Source of the DNA: Chimonanthus salicifolius
Taxonomy: Eukaryota > Streptophyta > Magnoliopsida > Laurales > Calycanthaceae
DNA: 64,000 bases
NCBI GenBank assembly: GCA_013350335.1
Contig: CM023540.1
Span: forward strand, 60,903,195-60,967,194
Direction: 5' to 3'
Shown: positions 11,765-24,647 of the stretch, piece after piece
How the letters are laid out: each line of letters starts with the position of its first letter
Numbering within the stretch: the stretch's first letter is position 1
Notes under the pieces: generated by a model
Told to the model about the DNA's origin: nothing
Databases searched by the model: none
What the model saw: the letters and a program-made list of their open reading frames with translations, nothing else
Position numbers and translations under genes: made by a program

Positions 11765-12213
11765 CACTTATGTTGTGGCTTTCATATTTTAAAGGTGAAT
11801 CTTAAAACCAAATGGGTTTTGGTAATGAAATGCAACACGGTTATATGGTCCAAATGTTAAAGGACTTGGTGCATCGTGCTCTTAAATCATTTAGCAAAGG
11901 GGAGCACACCTTGGTTTGGATTCTTGTTCATTCATAGTCTCATTATTGGTTTATGCTTTGATGTATGAACTAGTTTCTTGTTTTGATGCATTGTGCTCAT
12001 ATAGGCAAATATGTATGCATCACATTATTTTTCATGAATTTTGGGCTATATTAATGTATTCTTGTGTAGTTCATGATGTTGTTCATCATATGTTCATTGA
12101 TGGTATATTTCTTCTATGAGTGATTCCCTCTTCCATGCATAACGTATGTATGAAAAATTGGTATAATTCTTGAAAATGTATGTGACCCTTTTCCTCTGTT
12201 GATGTTTTAAATT
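11765..12213. other. Unassigned sequence, right half
   Basis: Continuation of 1241-2400 after removal of the copia-type element. A+T-rich; no gene or known repeat recognised. It ends at the Athila LTR. Confidence 0.6.
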
Positions 12214-14757
12214 TGTAATTCTCGCAAGCGCATGAACCATTCATAGTAAAGTATTGTGAGAGTGAGGTCGAACCTAATGGAAAATCTCAAAGTATATGAA
12301 TTTAAATTAATGTCCTCTAAAAATGAATTGTTTTTAAGAAATTGAATCGTTATATGAGTTATGATCTAAAATGGAAAATCAGCAAATAAGATGTGTGATC
12401 TCTTATTCTAATATGGTGAATCAACTTTTAACCTTAATCATGTTTAGGATTTCACATTACAAAATTATTTACACATCTTCCTAACTTTAATTGAATGAAT
12501 ATTTGAGAGAGAGTGATTTAAGAGAGAGAGAATCAAATAATTAAATAATGAATTAAATAATTAAAGAGTGAATTAAAGAGTTACATAATTAAAGATTGGA
12601 TTATACAAGATTTTGGGTTAAAACAACTATTGCACAACAAACATAAGATTTAATATAATTAAAAGACAGAAAATTAAATTGCATGAAAATAAATGACTGA
12701 AATTAAATGTGCAGTAACAAAAAAAGTGGTTGTTTGGAATAGACCGTTCATCACCCAAGATATGTAAACAAAGTAAAGGCCTAAATCTGAAATTCACTTA
12801 AAGATCTAAAATATAATTCATAGTTATTAAAAAAAGAAGATTCACAACTTTTAATTTAATTAATCAAAACCTTAGCAATCATGATTCAAGTCTTACAATC
12901 AAGATCCTGACTATTGCATACGCTCATATTCAATCAAATAAATAAAAGTTGTGTTCTTGAAATTGAAAATATAGTAATCATAAAAGTATTTTAGAAATTG
13001 GATGTTCCAACGTTCTAAATGAATGCTTTACTTTATTAAATGGAAGAATTAAAGTACAAGACTCTTCTAAATTAAATATGAGAAAGACAACATAAAAGAT
13101 AAAAAATCTACACTCTCACTTGTAAATTCTCATGGTGCTCCTTGTCTTCCTGTCTTTTGCTCCAGCCTTTAGCCCTCTTGAATTTCAGGTCATGTTCGAA
13201 ATTTACCCTTGGGGTAATGGGGTATTTATAGTTTAAAGAGAGATGGATGGCTTGGATTAAATCAAGGTTTAAGGTGGGAAATCAAAGGACTGGATTAGAT
13301 CTAAATGGGAATGGATGATGGGGATTTAAGCTTGAATTTTAGGGTTGCACAAGGAGGGTCACACAATTTTTGTGCGGCTTTCCTTGGTGGCTAAGTGAAG
13401 GTGGAGAGAAGATAGGAGATTTGGAGAGAAATTAGGAATTGGATTGGTTTGGGATTGCGAGAAATCGTGTGGGATACTTGGGGATTGGATGGTGAGGTGC
13501 GTTTGGATCTTAGGGATGTATCTAGATGATTTTTAGTTTAAGTGCATAGAGAGGCTTTAGGTTGTAAAAATCATGGGATGATGAGGTGTGATATGTGCAT
13601 GGGGACTAGCTTGAGTTACACATAGCTTAGGGTTTTATGAATGAAGGGGCTTAGATTTAAGGGATTTTGATCTAACGGCTTTAATGTATTTAGGGTACAA
13701 TAATTATAAAATTTGGTAAATGGCTGATGGAGGGTTTAGATGCATAGGTGGATCTGAAATGGATGATGAAATGCATGACCTAAATCTAAGGAAATGTGTG
13801 TATGTGATGGATGCATGTGGAGGCTCTAGGGTTTCTAAGAGATGAATGGGTGAATGAGATTAGATGACCTAATATCTAATGGCTAAGATGACTAATGCAT
13901 GAAATGAATGCAATGATTAATAGGTGATGCATGGATGAACACTAATCTAAGGTTAAGATGATCATGATGATGATGGATGACCTAGATCTAATGATAGATG
14001 AATGGATGGGTTAGATTTGATGGTGGCTCTAAGGTTTGACCTAATTGGGTATGTGAGATGGAAGGTTAAGATCTAAGATGGGAGTTGGATGGTGTGGATG
14101 TGGAGTTGGGTTATGGGTTTTGGACATGGGTAGTTGGGTTGGACTTAGGTAAAATCAAACATGGACCATGGAGTTTATTGGACTTGGGATTTGGATTTGG
14201 ATCTAGACCTCAATTAAGGCCCACTGGAATTGAATTTGAGAGCTTGGACCTTAGTTGGGCTGAGCTTGCACACTGGCCTGGCCCAGAGTGTGAAATACGC
14301 ATGGGCTTGCATGTGGCTTGGTCCATTGAAGCTTTGTGGAGCATAGCTTAGTCCACTTAAACTGAATCTTGGCCCATTTGAACTGAGTCTTGTCCCAATG
14401 ACTTGAAATTCAGGCTTTGGCTATTGGATTGCAGCTTTTAACCTCTAGAATTAAATAATTATCCAACCACTTTAAATTTAAAAATTATTAATTAATCATA
14501 GACTCTCATAACTAGACCTACATTAATTAATTTACATGAAAATCCTAGAAAGTGACATTAAATAATTATAATAATCCTAGGTCTTCTCTTTAAAGCTCTA
14601 AACTTGCAATCTTCTGTTGTTTTAACTTGATTTTCCTGAACTTTCCATTTTTTACTAGAAAGCTGACAAACTACATTAAATGCATCATTACATACAAAAT
14701 TGAGGATTAACTGACCCAATAATTAGAGGTAAAAATGTAATATTTCAATGCTCAACA
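12214..14757 (-). mobile_element. 3' LTR of the Athila-like element
   Basis: Starts TGTAATTCTCGCAAGCGC and ends GCTCAACA; on the minus strand TGTTGAGC...GAATTACA. The right end abuts a PPT. The CTCGCAAGCGCATGAACC block near the terminus is typical of Athila/Tat-type LTRs. No partner LTR is present and no TSD can be tested. Confidence 0.75.
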
Positions 14758-14775
14758 AATACCCCAAACTCAGAT
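14758..14775 (-). other. Polypurine tract of the Athila-like element
   Basis: On the minus strand CTGAGTTTGGGGTATT directly precedes TGTTGAGC. The neighbouring GCTCGAGGACTAGCAAAA box is typical of the PPT region in this group. A second related box (GAGTTTGGGG, minus) lies at about 16989-17000. Confidence 0.7.
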
Positions 14776-17327
14776 TTTGCTAGTCCTCGAGCAAAACTAA
14801 AGCTAAAAATTCTAACGACACACAGAAATCCTATTCTAGACCAACTAAATAAATTGAAAATCCTAGATTAAACCACTTTCGCTGGTACTCTCGATTGCAT
14901 TTAGCATATGCAACAAACCTTTAAACCCCTAGCTCACCACTAGTGGATGAGTTATAGTCTTGTGAGGGCTTTCAGTGATAATACCCACAAATATCAACAT
15001 GTTTAACAGGAACACAAGGATGAGAGGTCTAGACATCATACAACTCTAAACTTCATTTTACAAGGTTTATACTTGGATTGTAGTGTGTGCTTAGCCAACA
15101 TTACGATAGACCTCTTTTTCCAAATAGACCCAAGTTTTGTTCACACCATTGGGAAATGCATTTTGACTACAAACCTCAATGGATATATCTCTTAGAAAAA
15201 TTAACACTTAGAGGTTTGGGTTCATTTTCTCTCAAGTATATGTGAGCAGAATTTATGTATTCAAAATCAAAGTATCTCACATATATATTAACAAAGACGG
15301 TTCATTCAAAGAAGATGAATGATCTCACGAATAGATACCACTTTCCTTAGAACATTGAGTCAAATACCACCATTTTTCTTCCTTTATTCTCTACATGAAA
15401 CACCCTATTTAGACGGTTTGATCAATAGGACTTCCTTTTAGGACGAAACGTGGCTTGGGATCAGGTCAAATCAAAGAAGGATATAAGGCTCTAAAGATAA
15501 ATACTTTGAGTAGAAATAGTTAGAGGTCTTCATTGTTTTTGAATGGGTTATTTTTCCTCTATTCTTCTTTTTGGCACTTTTCAAAGTAATTTCTTTTTCT
15601 TTATTTTTCTTTACTTTTTCACATCCTTCTTTGGTATCTGGATGTTTTCCTTTTTCAATGCTATTTTCTTTCTTTTCTTGTTCTTTTCTTTCTTGTGCCC
15701 TTATTTTTAGGGTACCATCTCGTAGTTTTTCATCTCTAACATTTTCTAAAAATAGGTCATGGATATTTTTTATTGGCTCATACTCCTAGACTGGAGTTGG
15801 GTATGGTGAACATGTATATAAGGCTCAACTGGGGAACTATCAAGATAAGATGACCAAGTATAGATACGCTTTTAGGCTCAAACGATCCAACAATGGCCTA
15901 GATCATATCCTAGGTTTCAACAGGTGGTTTCTTTGTTTCAAATAAATTTGGAAAAATTTCAAGTATAATAACTCAATTTTGATGGTGTTATCAGTAATAT
16001 GACCAAAATGAAGAATAATGAGATCAATAACGACTTATTTGCGCTATCAAAGAAAATAAAATTGACTTATAACTCTCAGAAGAAAAAAGAATGGATCTAA
16101 GGCTCACTGGGTTAAGTCTCCACTGGTATTTCTCTAGTGATTGCTCGACTCGTGAATATTTTTCTTTTTCAGACTAAACTTAATATGGCTGTGAACAGTG
16201 GTTTCCAAATATAAAGCCTATAAAAATCTTTCCGGAAAAAGTATGATATAAAGATCTCTATCTAAGTACTAAAGCTAAAAATGTGACTCTTTTTACGTTA
16301 GATCGTCAAGACGCATGCTTTTCTTAGACCTAAATTGGCACTCCTGTTAAGTACCAAGGTGTCTAAGCTTTTGTTTACTTTACCCTCAAAAAGATTAAGT
16401 CTGCCTCTCTCTGCCTAAAAAAATAATGACTCGTTCAACGTCAGATTGTCAAGACGTTTATAGTCCCCTAAGCGAAAATCAATAGTTCTTTGGACACCAA
16501 GGAGTCTCAGTCTTTCCTGACTTACTCTACCTTGGACTAAATCCAAATAAATTTTTCTATTTCCACTTATAGGTCTATACTTTGCTGCTGTCACATAATG
16601 AACTCCTTGATCAGATATTATTCCATTACAATTCCCGCGTCCACATTTTTGACAGATTCCTAGCCTCTTAGCTTTTCTCTTTACAACTAGAGTGCTTCGA
16701 CCACAGAAATGTTTGTTTCTTCCTCTTGGATTTCCAGCTTCCTCACCCTCATAGCTAATGAAATGATTTTTCTACACAAGTTTGGGGGAACTTGTGTTCT
16801 AGACAAACACAATGTAAAAATGAAACTCGACCGTTTACGTGCATGACTTCTATTCAGTTCTTTAACGTCTGCTGGTCACAAAGAGAAAGATGGATGATGG
16901 ATGCTGATTTTTTTTTTAAGGGAATCTCAGTTGTGAGCTTACTTTCCCCTAAGAATTTTTATGAAAATGAATGAATGACCTTAGTATCCCCAAACTCGAA
17001 TTGAACATTGTCCTCAATGTTCCCTATTCTACATTGGCCAGGTGTAAACGAAGAAATGTCGTAGAAAACGAACAAGCTAAATATGGGTTGTACCGTGGGA
17101 TGAAATGAATGACTTCTAGGCTAGATTGACTCAAAGAAAAACTAGACTCAAGGAAAATAACAACTAGACGCTGACGACTCCGATGAACTTTAGACTAACT
17201 CAGACATAGGCAATTGGACTGGTGGGTCTGGGTAAAGATGATTGGGTAAGGGTAAATGAGATTGGGTAAATGGGTTTGTGTAAAGATGAATGGGTAAGGG
17301 TAAATGGGATTGGGTAAATATTGCAAG
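14776..17327. other. Athila non-coding spacer between integrase and PPT
   Basis: About 2.5 kb with no supported ORF; pyrimidine-rich and A-rich blocks. A long spacer or env-like region here is usual in Athila/Tat elements. I see no env-like protein. Confidence 0.6.
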
Positions 17328-17330
17328 TCA
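17234..17330. repeat. Two-copy 48-bp tandem repeat
   Basis: A unit starting TAAAGATGATTGGGTAAGGG occurs twice in a row with a few differences, rich in GGGTAAA. It is not the plant telomere unit TTTAGGG. Confidence 0.75.
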
Positions 17331-17551
17331 GTTTTGGTTAATTGGATCAATGAGGAGGAGTTCCTCTGTTCCTTCTGGAGTGTAGGGCTCTAAAAATGGT
17401 TTCAAACGTTGACCATTGACTTTGAAAGGATGACCATTTTTAAGACGCCTAATCTGGATGGAATCATATGGAAATACGGCTGTGACGATGAATGGACCGG
17501 ACCATTTGGATTTCAAGTTTCCAGGAAAAAGATGCAACCTAAAATTGTACA
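17328..17551 (-). pseudogene. pol: Athila integrase, C-terminal fragment
   Basis: The downstream piece of the integrase split by T1. The readable protein is FRLHLFPGNLKSKWSGPFIV followed by IQIRRLKNGHPFKVNGQRLK, the C-terminal DNA-binding part of Athila/Tat integrases. The upstream piece ends [11 protein letters not shown] at 46868 and 47523, so the break falls between two conserved neighbouring blocks, with TSD GTACA at both sides. Confidence 0.9.
17547..17551. repeat. Target-site duplication GTACA (left) of T1
   Basis: GTACA precedes TGTAACGCC and is repeated exactly at 46863-46867. Confidence 0.95.
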
Positions 17552-19170
17552 TGTAACGCCCCACCCTTTTTCACTCATTTTCTGAAAATCAGAGTCTATT
17601 TTTTTTTTTTAAATAGTGATAGAGAGTGGGACGTCACGACACGAGCTAAGTCTGAACATCTAAAGTCCGACCCTTAACTGGCCAACCCTACGTGTGCATG
17701 GATTAAGTCTATTAAAATGGTTCACAGATAACAATATAAACATGCGGATTAAAATCATAACTGCGGAATTATAATAGAACTTAATTCTATTCCATTTTAG
17801 ATAGGAAAGTACGTCAAGTCTTTAATCATAATTAACATAGCATAATTACCCAACTAAACATCCAACCATAGCAAATTATCTAAATTATTACATGCTAGAA
17901 GTCTAGTTACTCAAATTACAAATTTATATGTAACTTAATCAAAATAAAAACTAAAAGCATCCAAGCTCCTATGCTTGGCCCTTTTCGCGTTCATCATTTC
18001 CCTCGTTTCCTGTATCATCCACTAGGGTAGAAGTAAAGCGTTAAAACAACGCGCTCAGTAGGTATTCCATTTATGGCTAACACATGGTTAGTACAAAACA
18101 TATATAATAATATCATAATGTCAAAAACCATATAACCCATGCCATGTCATGATGTCAAATGCAATGAGTCCCACCCATCACAAGTACATATAAGTACCCC
18201 CACATAGGTCTTTTGGATGCCCCGACGGAGTGTGGCCCCTCCGGTTTCTTCCTTGATGGAAATGTACATCAAGGTATCCCACATAGGTTTTTCGGACGCC
18301 CCGACGGAGTGTGGCCCCTCCGGTTACATATCCTTCACCCCATGCCATGCATGAGATGCTAATGAAACACATGCTATTTATCTTATAAACATAGCATTAA
18401 AACTCACATTTGGAATATCTTTTACAACATAAATTCATCAAAATAAGATAAAAACACTGTACATAAACCCATGGTTTCAAAGAGGTGGAATCCTACTACA
18501 GACCACTAACGTGTCCTTGCGCTTTCGTCCGGTAACCGCTCACGATCGTACACACCTTGTGAGGTCCCGTTACCTTATAATATATCAATCAATTAAAACC
18601 ATGTCCCATTTCATTTATAATAATGTGTAAGTCCATAAACCCAACTTGTGGGGTTCGGCCATACACCATGGCCGAACCTCACTTACTAGGTTTTAGTCCC
18701 TCCTTTGGTTTATTAATCAATAACCCCTAAGTTAATCATTTAATCACTTAGTCCAAGATCCTATCTCTTCTCATTCATTTAATCTAACATACATAAACCC
18801 TAAGTCCATCCAAAAACATTCCTCATGAGGTTCGGCCATACACCATGGCCGAACCCATGGTCCATTATTTCCACTTAATTACATCCTTGCCATTATTCTA
18901 TCCATGGCTATTTACCCTGCTTATTTTCATAAGGACTTATGTTCCAAAAATGATCCATACATAGTTCTTTAATCCAAACACATGATCCATCAAATAGTTC
19001 ATGGGGTTCGGCCATACACCATGGTCGAACCCTATGTCCATCATTTTCACCTATTTACCTTTTTGCCATTTCCTTCATCACCTTATGTTTTGGTTCAACA
19101 CATAGGTCCATAATTCATAAAATAAAACCCTAATGATTCCCTTCATCCCTTGGTTTGGTGAACCATTCAT
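17552..19170 (-). mobile_element. T1 3' LTR, partial
   Basis: Starts TGTAACGCCCC. Its blocks match the T1 5' LTR closely: CAAGTACATATAAGT at 18180 and 25259, and the text around 18600-19165 against 45000-45560. It stops where the 5' LTR enters a (TA)n run (45566), and LTR D begins there. Confidence 0.9.
18651..19032. repeat. FGP hairpin cluster, 3 copies
   Basis: Copies at about 18651-18680, 18827-18857 and 19001-19031. Counterparts in the T1 5' LTR lie at 45049, 45226 and 45400. Confidence 0.9.
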
Positions 19171-22100
19171 TACCGCCCTTTTCACTCTAATTTTCAGAGT
19201 TTATTTTTTTTTTAAAATATAATAATCATGTGATCGGGGCGGAGTGTCACAACGCGAGTAAAGTTCGGATCTCTAAATCTGACCCTTAACTGGCCAAGCC
19301 CATGTGCGTATGAACTAAGTCCATAAAACTGATCCGTACATGGTACATATATAACTTGCGGAATTAACTTAGTCTTAATCTAACTGAGATTATAATAGAA
19401 CCTATGACTATTCCAATTTTCCATTCTTAGATAGCAAAGTACATAATCTTATTCTCCAAAATTACTAAATAATATTAATCTACCATTCAATCCAACCATC
19501 CAAAATAAACAATCCATAGCATCTACTTATCTACTTATTACAAGCCAACATAACTAATTACCAAATTACATTGTCCAAATTTAAATAACACATCCATGTA
19601 TAGTCCATTCAGATCCATTCAAAATCATTCAAACCGCCCAAGTTTCTGTGCTTGGTCCCCTTTTGATCCTCAATCTTTGACTTTCCTGCGTTATCCACTA
19701 AGGATATAGATAGGGCATTAGATCAACGCGCCCAGTAGTGTTTCCGAATAGGGCTACCACATGGTTAGTCAAAAACATGCAAATAGTATAATAATAAAAC
19801 ATGTGAGACAAAATTCCATAAAAACATGCTATGTATGAAATGGACATGTAATGAGTCCCACCCATCACCACCCAACATAGCCATCACTTGACGGGATTCT
19901 CATCGTCAAGGTAACCCAAAGTGGTCTTTCGGACGCCCCGACGGAGTGTGGCCTCTGGATTCTTCCTAATGGGATTCTCATCATCAGGGTACCCCACAGT
20001 GGTCTTTCGGACGCCCCGACGGAGTGTGGCCTCCGGTTACAACACCGTCATCCCATGCCATGCATGAGATGTCTATGCATATATATCATTTAGAAACATA
20101 AATTTACAATCATATAAGTTATCGAAATCAACATAAAATAGCATATGAAATAGTGGTTACAATAAAGGTAGGAAACCTACACTAGATTACTTTGTTTGAC
20201 CCCTCCTTTGAGCCGTCTTCCGATCACGGCTTGTACACCGTTCTAGAAATCCAAATACCCTATGTACATAGCAGCAAGTTAATCATTTGACCATATGATT
20301 CTAATTTGATCTAAATCCCAAAAATCCATTTTGTGGGGTTCGGCCATACCCCATGGCCGAACCTCACCTATTTACCAATTGATCTCTCTTAATTTGGATT
20401 AACACCATCCAAATATTTTATCGACAACCTTAATCCACAAAATATCACTTGGTGGAGTTCCATGATCTTTTAAATTTGAAACCATTTGATTCAATAAAAT
20501 AGTCCTCATAAAATGATCCATGGGGTTTGGCCATACATGGCCGAACCCTATGGTTCACTTGGTCCAATCATCACCATGATTACTCATGGTTTTAACATAT
20601 TAATTCAACCATGAATAATACATGGTTCAGCCGCATATTAATCAACCAAAAAACAGTACCCAAATATCCCATTAACTGCCACAAGAACACCATAACTTTT
20701 TATGGTTTTAATCTCACACAACCATTACATACTTTCATGGAAATGTCATACCATTTCATGGGGTTCGGCCAACCCAATTGGCTGAACCTCATGGCCTATG
20801 GTTTAGATCCATTTATCCAATTAAAAACTTATCTTATTCTTAAATCAAAGCACCTTATGTTTACATAAAATCCATCCTACATTTAACCCAAATAACTATA
20901 AAAAACAGTCCATGATTTTGTTCCAAAAGACCATACAAATTAACCCATTCTTTTCATGGGGTTCGGTCATCCCATGTGGCCGAACCCTATAATCCATTTT
21001 TTCATCTTATTGATGCACTTTCAATCAATATCTAACCCTTGTTAGATTCGGCCATCCAATGGCCGGATCATGATTCTTTAAAAATAGTTTATCGAAAACC
21101 TACCGTTTCCGCGACTCCTCCAATTGATCTTCACTCTGGCTTGTTCCTTTCCCTTTCTTAGCCTCTCCTTCTTCTTGATTCCTTGATGGAGAATCGGTCA
21201 AGGACTGATTAAGCAACCAGCTGCTGCTCTAATTTTTGGAATGTAGAAAACGGCAAAGAGAGAAAGAGATAGAATTTTGGATAGAAAACCTTGATGCCAA
21301 CTCCTTTGCTCAAAGTTTGTTTTTGTCTTGGTGAAATAAATCAATCAAGGACTGATTTCATATCAGTAACCAGCTGCTGTTCTTGGTGTTTAGAGAGATG
21401 ATATCAGTCCAAGGAAGAGAGAGAGATAGAGAGAGTAAAATGAAAATCCTTTGTTTGACCAAAAACAGCCCAAGGTTAACCTTGTGTAACTCCCTCACCT
21501 CAATCAAAGTTCTTGATGTTACTTGGGGTTTCATCTATGAAATGAAACACCCCAAGCAACCAACGTCCCTTGTGGTTGGACTAGTGTAACCTCCCCTTTC
21601 CTTAAGGTCTCACATTAACAATTCACATTGGAGTTTCATCATAAGATGAAACTCTTCCCCTCCTCCAACGTCTCCTTGCATGATTGTTGGTGTAACCTCC
21701 CCTCCTTGGCTCCTTCTTCTCATTATCATCTCATATTACACTTGCATTTGTAACTCTCAAAACAACCACCCCACTTATCTCCTTTGTAGCCGTTACATGC
21801 ATGCAATGTCTCATGCAACCAACGTCCCATGATGTGATTTTGAATAATTTCTCATTAAAGACTATGAGTGGGGGTTTCATCTTTGAGATGAAACTCCCCC
21901 ACTCCCCTCTAGCTGCCCTTCAACGTGTGGAGTGAGGTGAGTTTGAATCATCAACTCTTTCACTTCACACACCACTTAATTAAAACTTATTTAACAACTC
22001 ACTTACTTAAATTTATTTTAATCAACTCACTCACTTTAATTATTCTAAATCAGTCATTTAACTCAACTAGTAATTCCATTTTCAAAATCCAATCAGTCCC

Positions 22101-22387
22101 AAATTAATCAATCTTGGACTTACTTAGTGATCAACAAAGTCAAACCCGTCCCATTGGGTCCAATTTGGCCATTTTGGCCCATTTAACGAAATTTGACCCA
22201 AATATAATTCTTGACCCGTTTAAGTTCATCTTATCCATTTATTTGTTTTGTAATCAAACTACTAACCATTGGGTCTTGATTGAACCATTGACCCATTTAA
22301 ATTCAACTCAAATATATCACAATGGCAATTCCGTAAATATGAATAATTTCATATAAATTGCTAACTTTGAAATTCCAGGGTATTACA
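19171..22387 (-). mobile_element. LTR D: diverged Tekay-like LTR joining T1 LTR to T1 RT
   Basis: Has the LTR landmarks: degraded terminus ATTACCGCCCTTTTCAC, the block GACCCTTAACTGGCC, the box CGCGCCCAGTAG, CGTCAAG and CATCAGG hairpins, five FGP hairpins, and the end CCAGGGTATTACA. Its left flank is T1 LTR sequence and its right flank is T1 RT, so it bridges two parts of T1 that should be kilobases apart. Flanking 5-mers (CATTC, CTATC) do not make a convincing TSD. Recombination between two D LTRs, or insertion plus deletion, is likely. Confidence 0.8.
20333..21070. repeat. FGP hairpin cluster in LTR D, 5 variant copies
   Basis: Copies at about 20335, 20522 (shortened loop), 20759, 20957 and 21044. 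The last, GATTCGGCCAT/ATGGCCGGATC, has a paired A-T in place of the usual G-C. Confidence 0.85.
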
Positions 22388-22997
22388 CTATCCTCAGGTG
22401 CTCAGCGTGTTCTTCTTGAGTTTTAGAATAAATCAAAATGTCATCAATAAATACAATGACAAATTGGTCCAAGTAAGGACGGAAAATCCTGTTCATTAGA
22501 TCCATGAACACAGCCGGTGCATTGGTGAGTCCAAACGGCATGACTACAAAATCATATAGTCTATACCGCGTTCTGAAGGCTGTCTTTTCTATGTCCTCCT
22601 CCCTAACCCGGATATGATGATATCCGGACATTAGGTCAATCTTAGAGAAATGACTGGAACCTCTAAGTTGATCAAGTAGATCATCGATCTTGGGTAGAGG
22701 GTACTTGTTTCTGACCGTCAGCTGGTTCAGTTTCCAGTAATCCACACACATACGGAGTGAACCATTCTTTTTTCTTCACAAATAAAACCGGAGCTCCCCA
22801 AGCCGATATACTATTTCAGATGCGACCCAGTCTGAGCAGTTCATCAATCTGCTTCTTTAGCTAGGACATCTTTGCTGGTGCCATCCGGTAGTGTGGTAAT
22901 GACACTGGTGCAGTGCCAGGGTACAACTTGATTTCAAAATTGATCTCCCTCATGGGAGGTAAGCTAGGCAGTTCTGTTGGAAATACATCCGCACAGT
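22388..22997 (-). pseudogene. pol: T1 reverse transcriptase, N-terminal part, truncated
   Basis: An RNA- and DNA-dependent DNA polymerase that copies element RNA. The readable block (22751-22388) has [49 protein letters not shown] and the catalytic [10 protein letters not shown] (the YxDD motif as FIDD), then [10 protein letters not shown], where LTR D cuts it off. Upstream (22752-22997) the frame is disturbed: fragments of the PR-RT linker and of the VLFVKKK region are readable only by changing frame. RNase H, integrase and chromodomain are absent from T1. Confidence 0.9.
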
Positions 22998-23003
22998 CCT
23001 TTA

Positions 23004-23459
23004 CTATTGCCGAAATTCAGCCACCGGTGCCTTGTTGATTCTGATACTGTTTAATACAAGATGACTCAACCCTTCATGCAGTCTGCTTTGTTTGTCAATA
23101 CGCACCACATGTTGTTTTCCCTCGGGTGACCAAAATGTCACCCTGCGGCGATAATAATCAATGTTGGTCTGAAAACTAGCCAACCAGTCCATGCTGAAGA
23201 TAATATCGTACTCTGTCATATCAAGTACCAAATAGTTGAACTCAAATCTGAGTCCAGCGAGTTCAGTATTCACTGTTGTGCATATAAGCCCCAATGATGT
23301 GTCTCCGATGGGGGATACAATAGAGAGTGATGTGGACAATTTTTGTATTAAAGTTCCAGTTACAGATATGAATGCAGCAGATATGAAAGAGTGGGATGCT
23401 CCAGAATCAAATAAAGCAAAGGCGTAGAAACTACTGACAACCACCATACCTTGAATCAC
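23004..23459 (-). pseudogene. pol: T1 aspartic protease
   Basis: A retroviral-type aspartic protease that would cut the polyprotein. The uninterrupted 151-codon stretch has the catalytic ALFDSGASHSFIS near residues 16-28, then IGDTSLGL, FNYLVLDMTEYDIIFSMDWL (the second conserved region) and FQTNIDYYRRRVTFWSPEGK. The active site is intact, but the flanking gag and RT frames are broken, so it counts as part of a dead polyprotein. It gives a clean comparison for T3, where the same region has DFGA and stop codons. Confidence 0.85.
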
Positions 23460-23479
23460 ATAGTGATCCTCTGCTGTTG

Positions 23480-24647
23480 GAGGTGCTAAGGTAAATAACC
23501 ATCCTAGATCCTATAGGCGCCCGTCCTGCCTGGTTAAATGTCCTGCCTCCTCGTGAATTAGCTGGTCTAGCTGGTGGCGAGATGAACCTTTGGAATAAGA
23601 GGGTTTGTTGAGTTGTGGGCATTCCCTCTTAAAATGGCCCAGCTGATCACAATGAAAGTAGTTGTTCACCCCTCTAGGAGCTTGAGTGACTGATGTGGAT
23701 GGGGAGGGATGATTGGGATGAAAGCCCCCTGTTGACCTAGTGGATGGTACGGGTCTGCTAAAGTTCGGTCGGAACTTCTTGTTGGGCTGAAATGTACCCC
23801 TCCCACTCTGAGCTCGGCGGTTGTCAAAACGCCCTAACTCAGCCATCTCTTGCTCTGCTATAGTGGCCCTGTTGACCACCTCTGCCAATGTAGTTGCCTT
23901 GAATATGGTTACCTTGGCCCTTATACTTGGCCGAAGGCCCCGCTCAAACTTGCGTGCCCTTCGATACTCTGTATTCACCATATAGAATGCATAGCAAGAC
24001 AAACTAAGAAACTCTTGGTGGTACTCTGCCACCGTCTTGGTACCTTGTATCAATGATAGAAAAGCTTGAGTCTGGCGCTCCTTCTCCTCCTTAGGAAAAT
24101 AATGGTCCAAGAAGGTAGCCGAGAACTGATCCCAAGTCATTGCAATCCTCTCTCCTTCTAGAAGAAGTGTTCGCTGCTTCTGTATCACCTCCCACCATTT
24201 ACCGGCATCATCGATCAGTTGTGACGTGGCCTAGTAAAATCTTGTCAGTATGACTCAAAATCTTGAGTAGGGTCAGGATCTGCGTGATCTTCTTCAGCCA
24301 ATTTTCTGCTCCGACAGCCCCTCTTTCCCTTTGAAATAAGGAGGGCGCTGTTGCTGGAAGTCCCTGACCATGATCCTGTTAATGGTCTCGTTGGTGGTTC
24401 CATTCCGTTGAAGCACCGAAGTGACCACCGCTTGAACTAAGTTTTGTAGTTCAGGAGGCACCACCGGTATATTTACACTGCTTTGTTCCTCCTCCTCTTG
24501 GTGGGATGGTTGTTGTTCCTCTTCATATCGAGATTGTCGTTCATCCTCTTCATGTTGAGATTTTTCTACCTCCCTTTCGTGTTGAGAGGTTTCTACCTCT
24601 TTTTCTTTCCCTTCCTGGTTTTGTCGGGTATTTCTCTTTGGAGGCAT
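23480..24647 (-). pseudogene. gag: T1 gag, frameshifted
   Basis: Starts MPPKRNTRQNQEGKEKEVET, with a Gln/Glu-rich N-terminus and VPPELQNLVQAVVTSVLQR (24647-24294). A frameshift around 24190-24290 leads into 24188-23511, with MTWDQFSATFLDHYFPKEEK, TVAEYHQEFLSLS, KFERGLRPSIRAKV and the zinc knuckle YFHCDQLGHFKREC, in which the first Cys is Tyr. This is the retrotransposon gag domain followed by one CCHC knuckle, as usual for chromoviruses. The altered Cys and the frameshift suggest loss of function. Confidence 0.85.

Noticed and set aside
15571..15789. Phe/Ser-rich 72-codon ORF in the Athila spacer
   Set aside because: T-rich low-complexity sequence, antisense to the element; a spurious membrane-like peptide.
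17219..17330. Telomere-like interstitial repeat
   Set aside because: The GGGTAAA-rich repeat has a 48-bp unit and does not match TTTAGGG.
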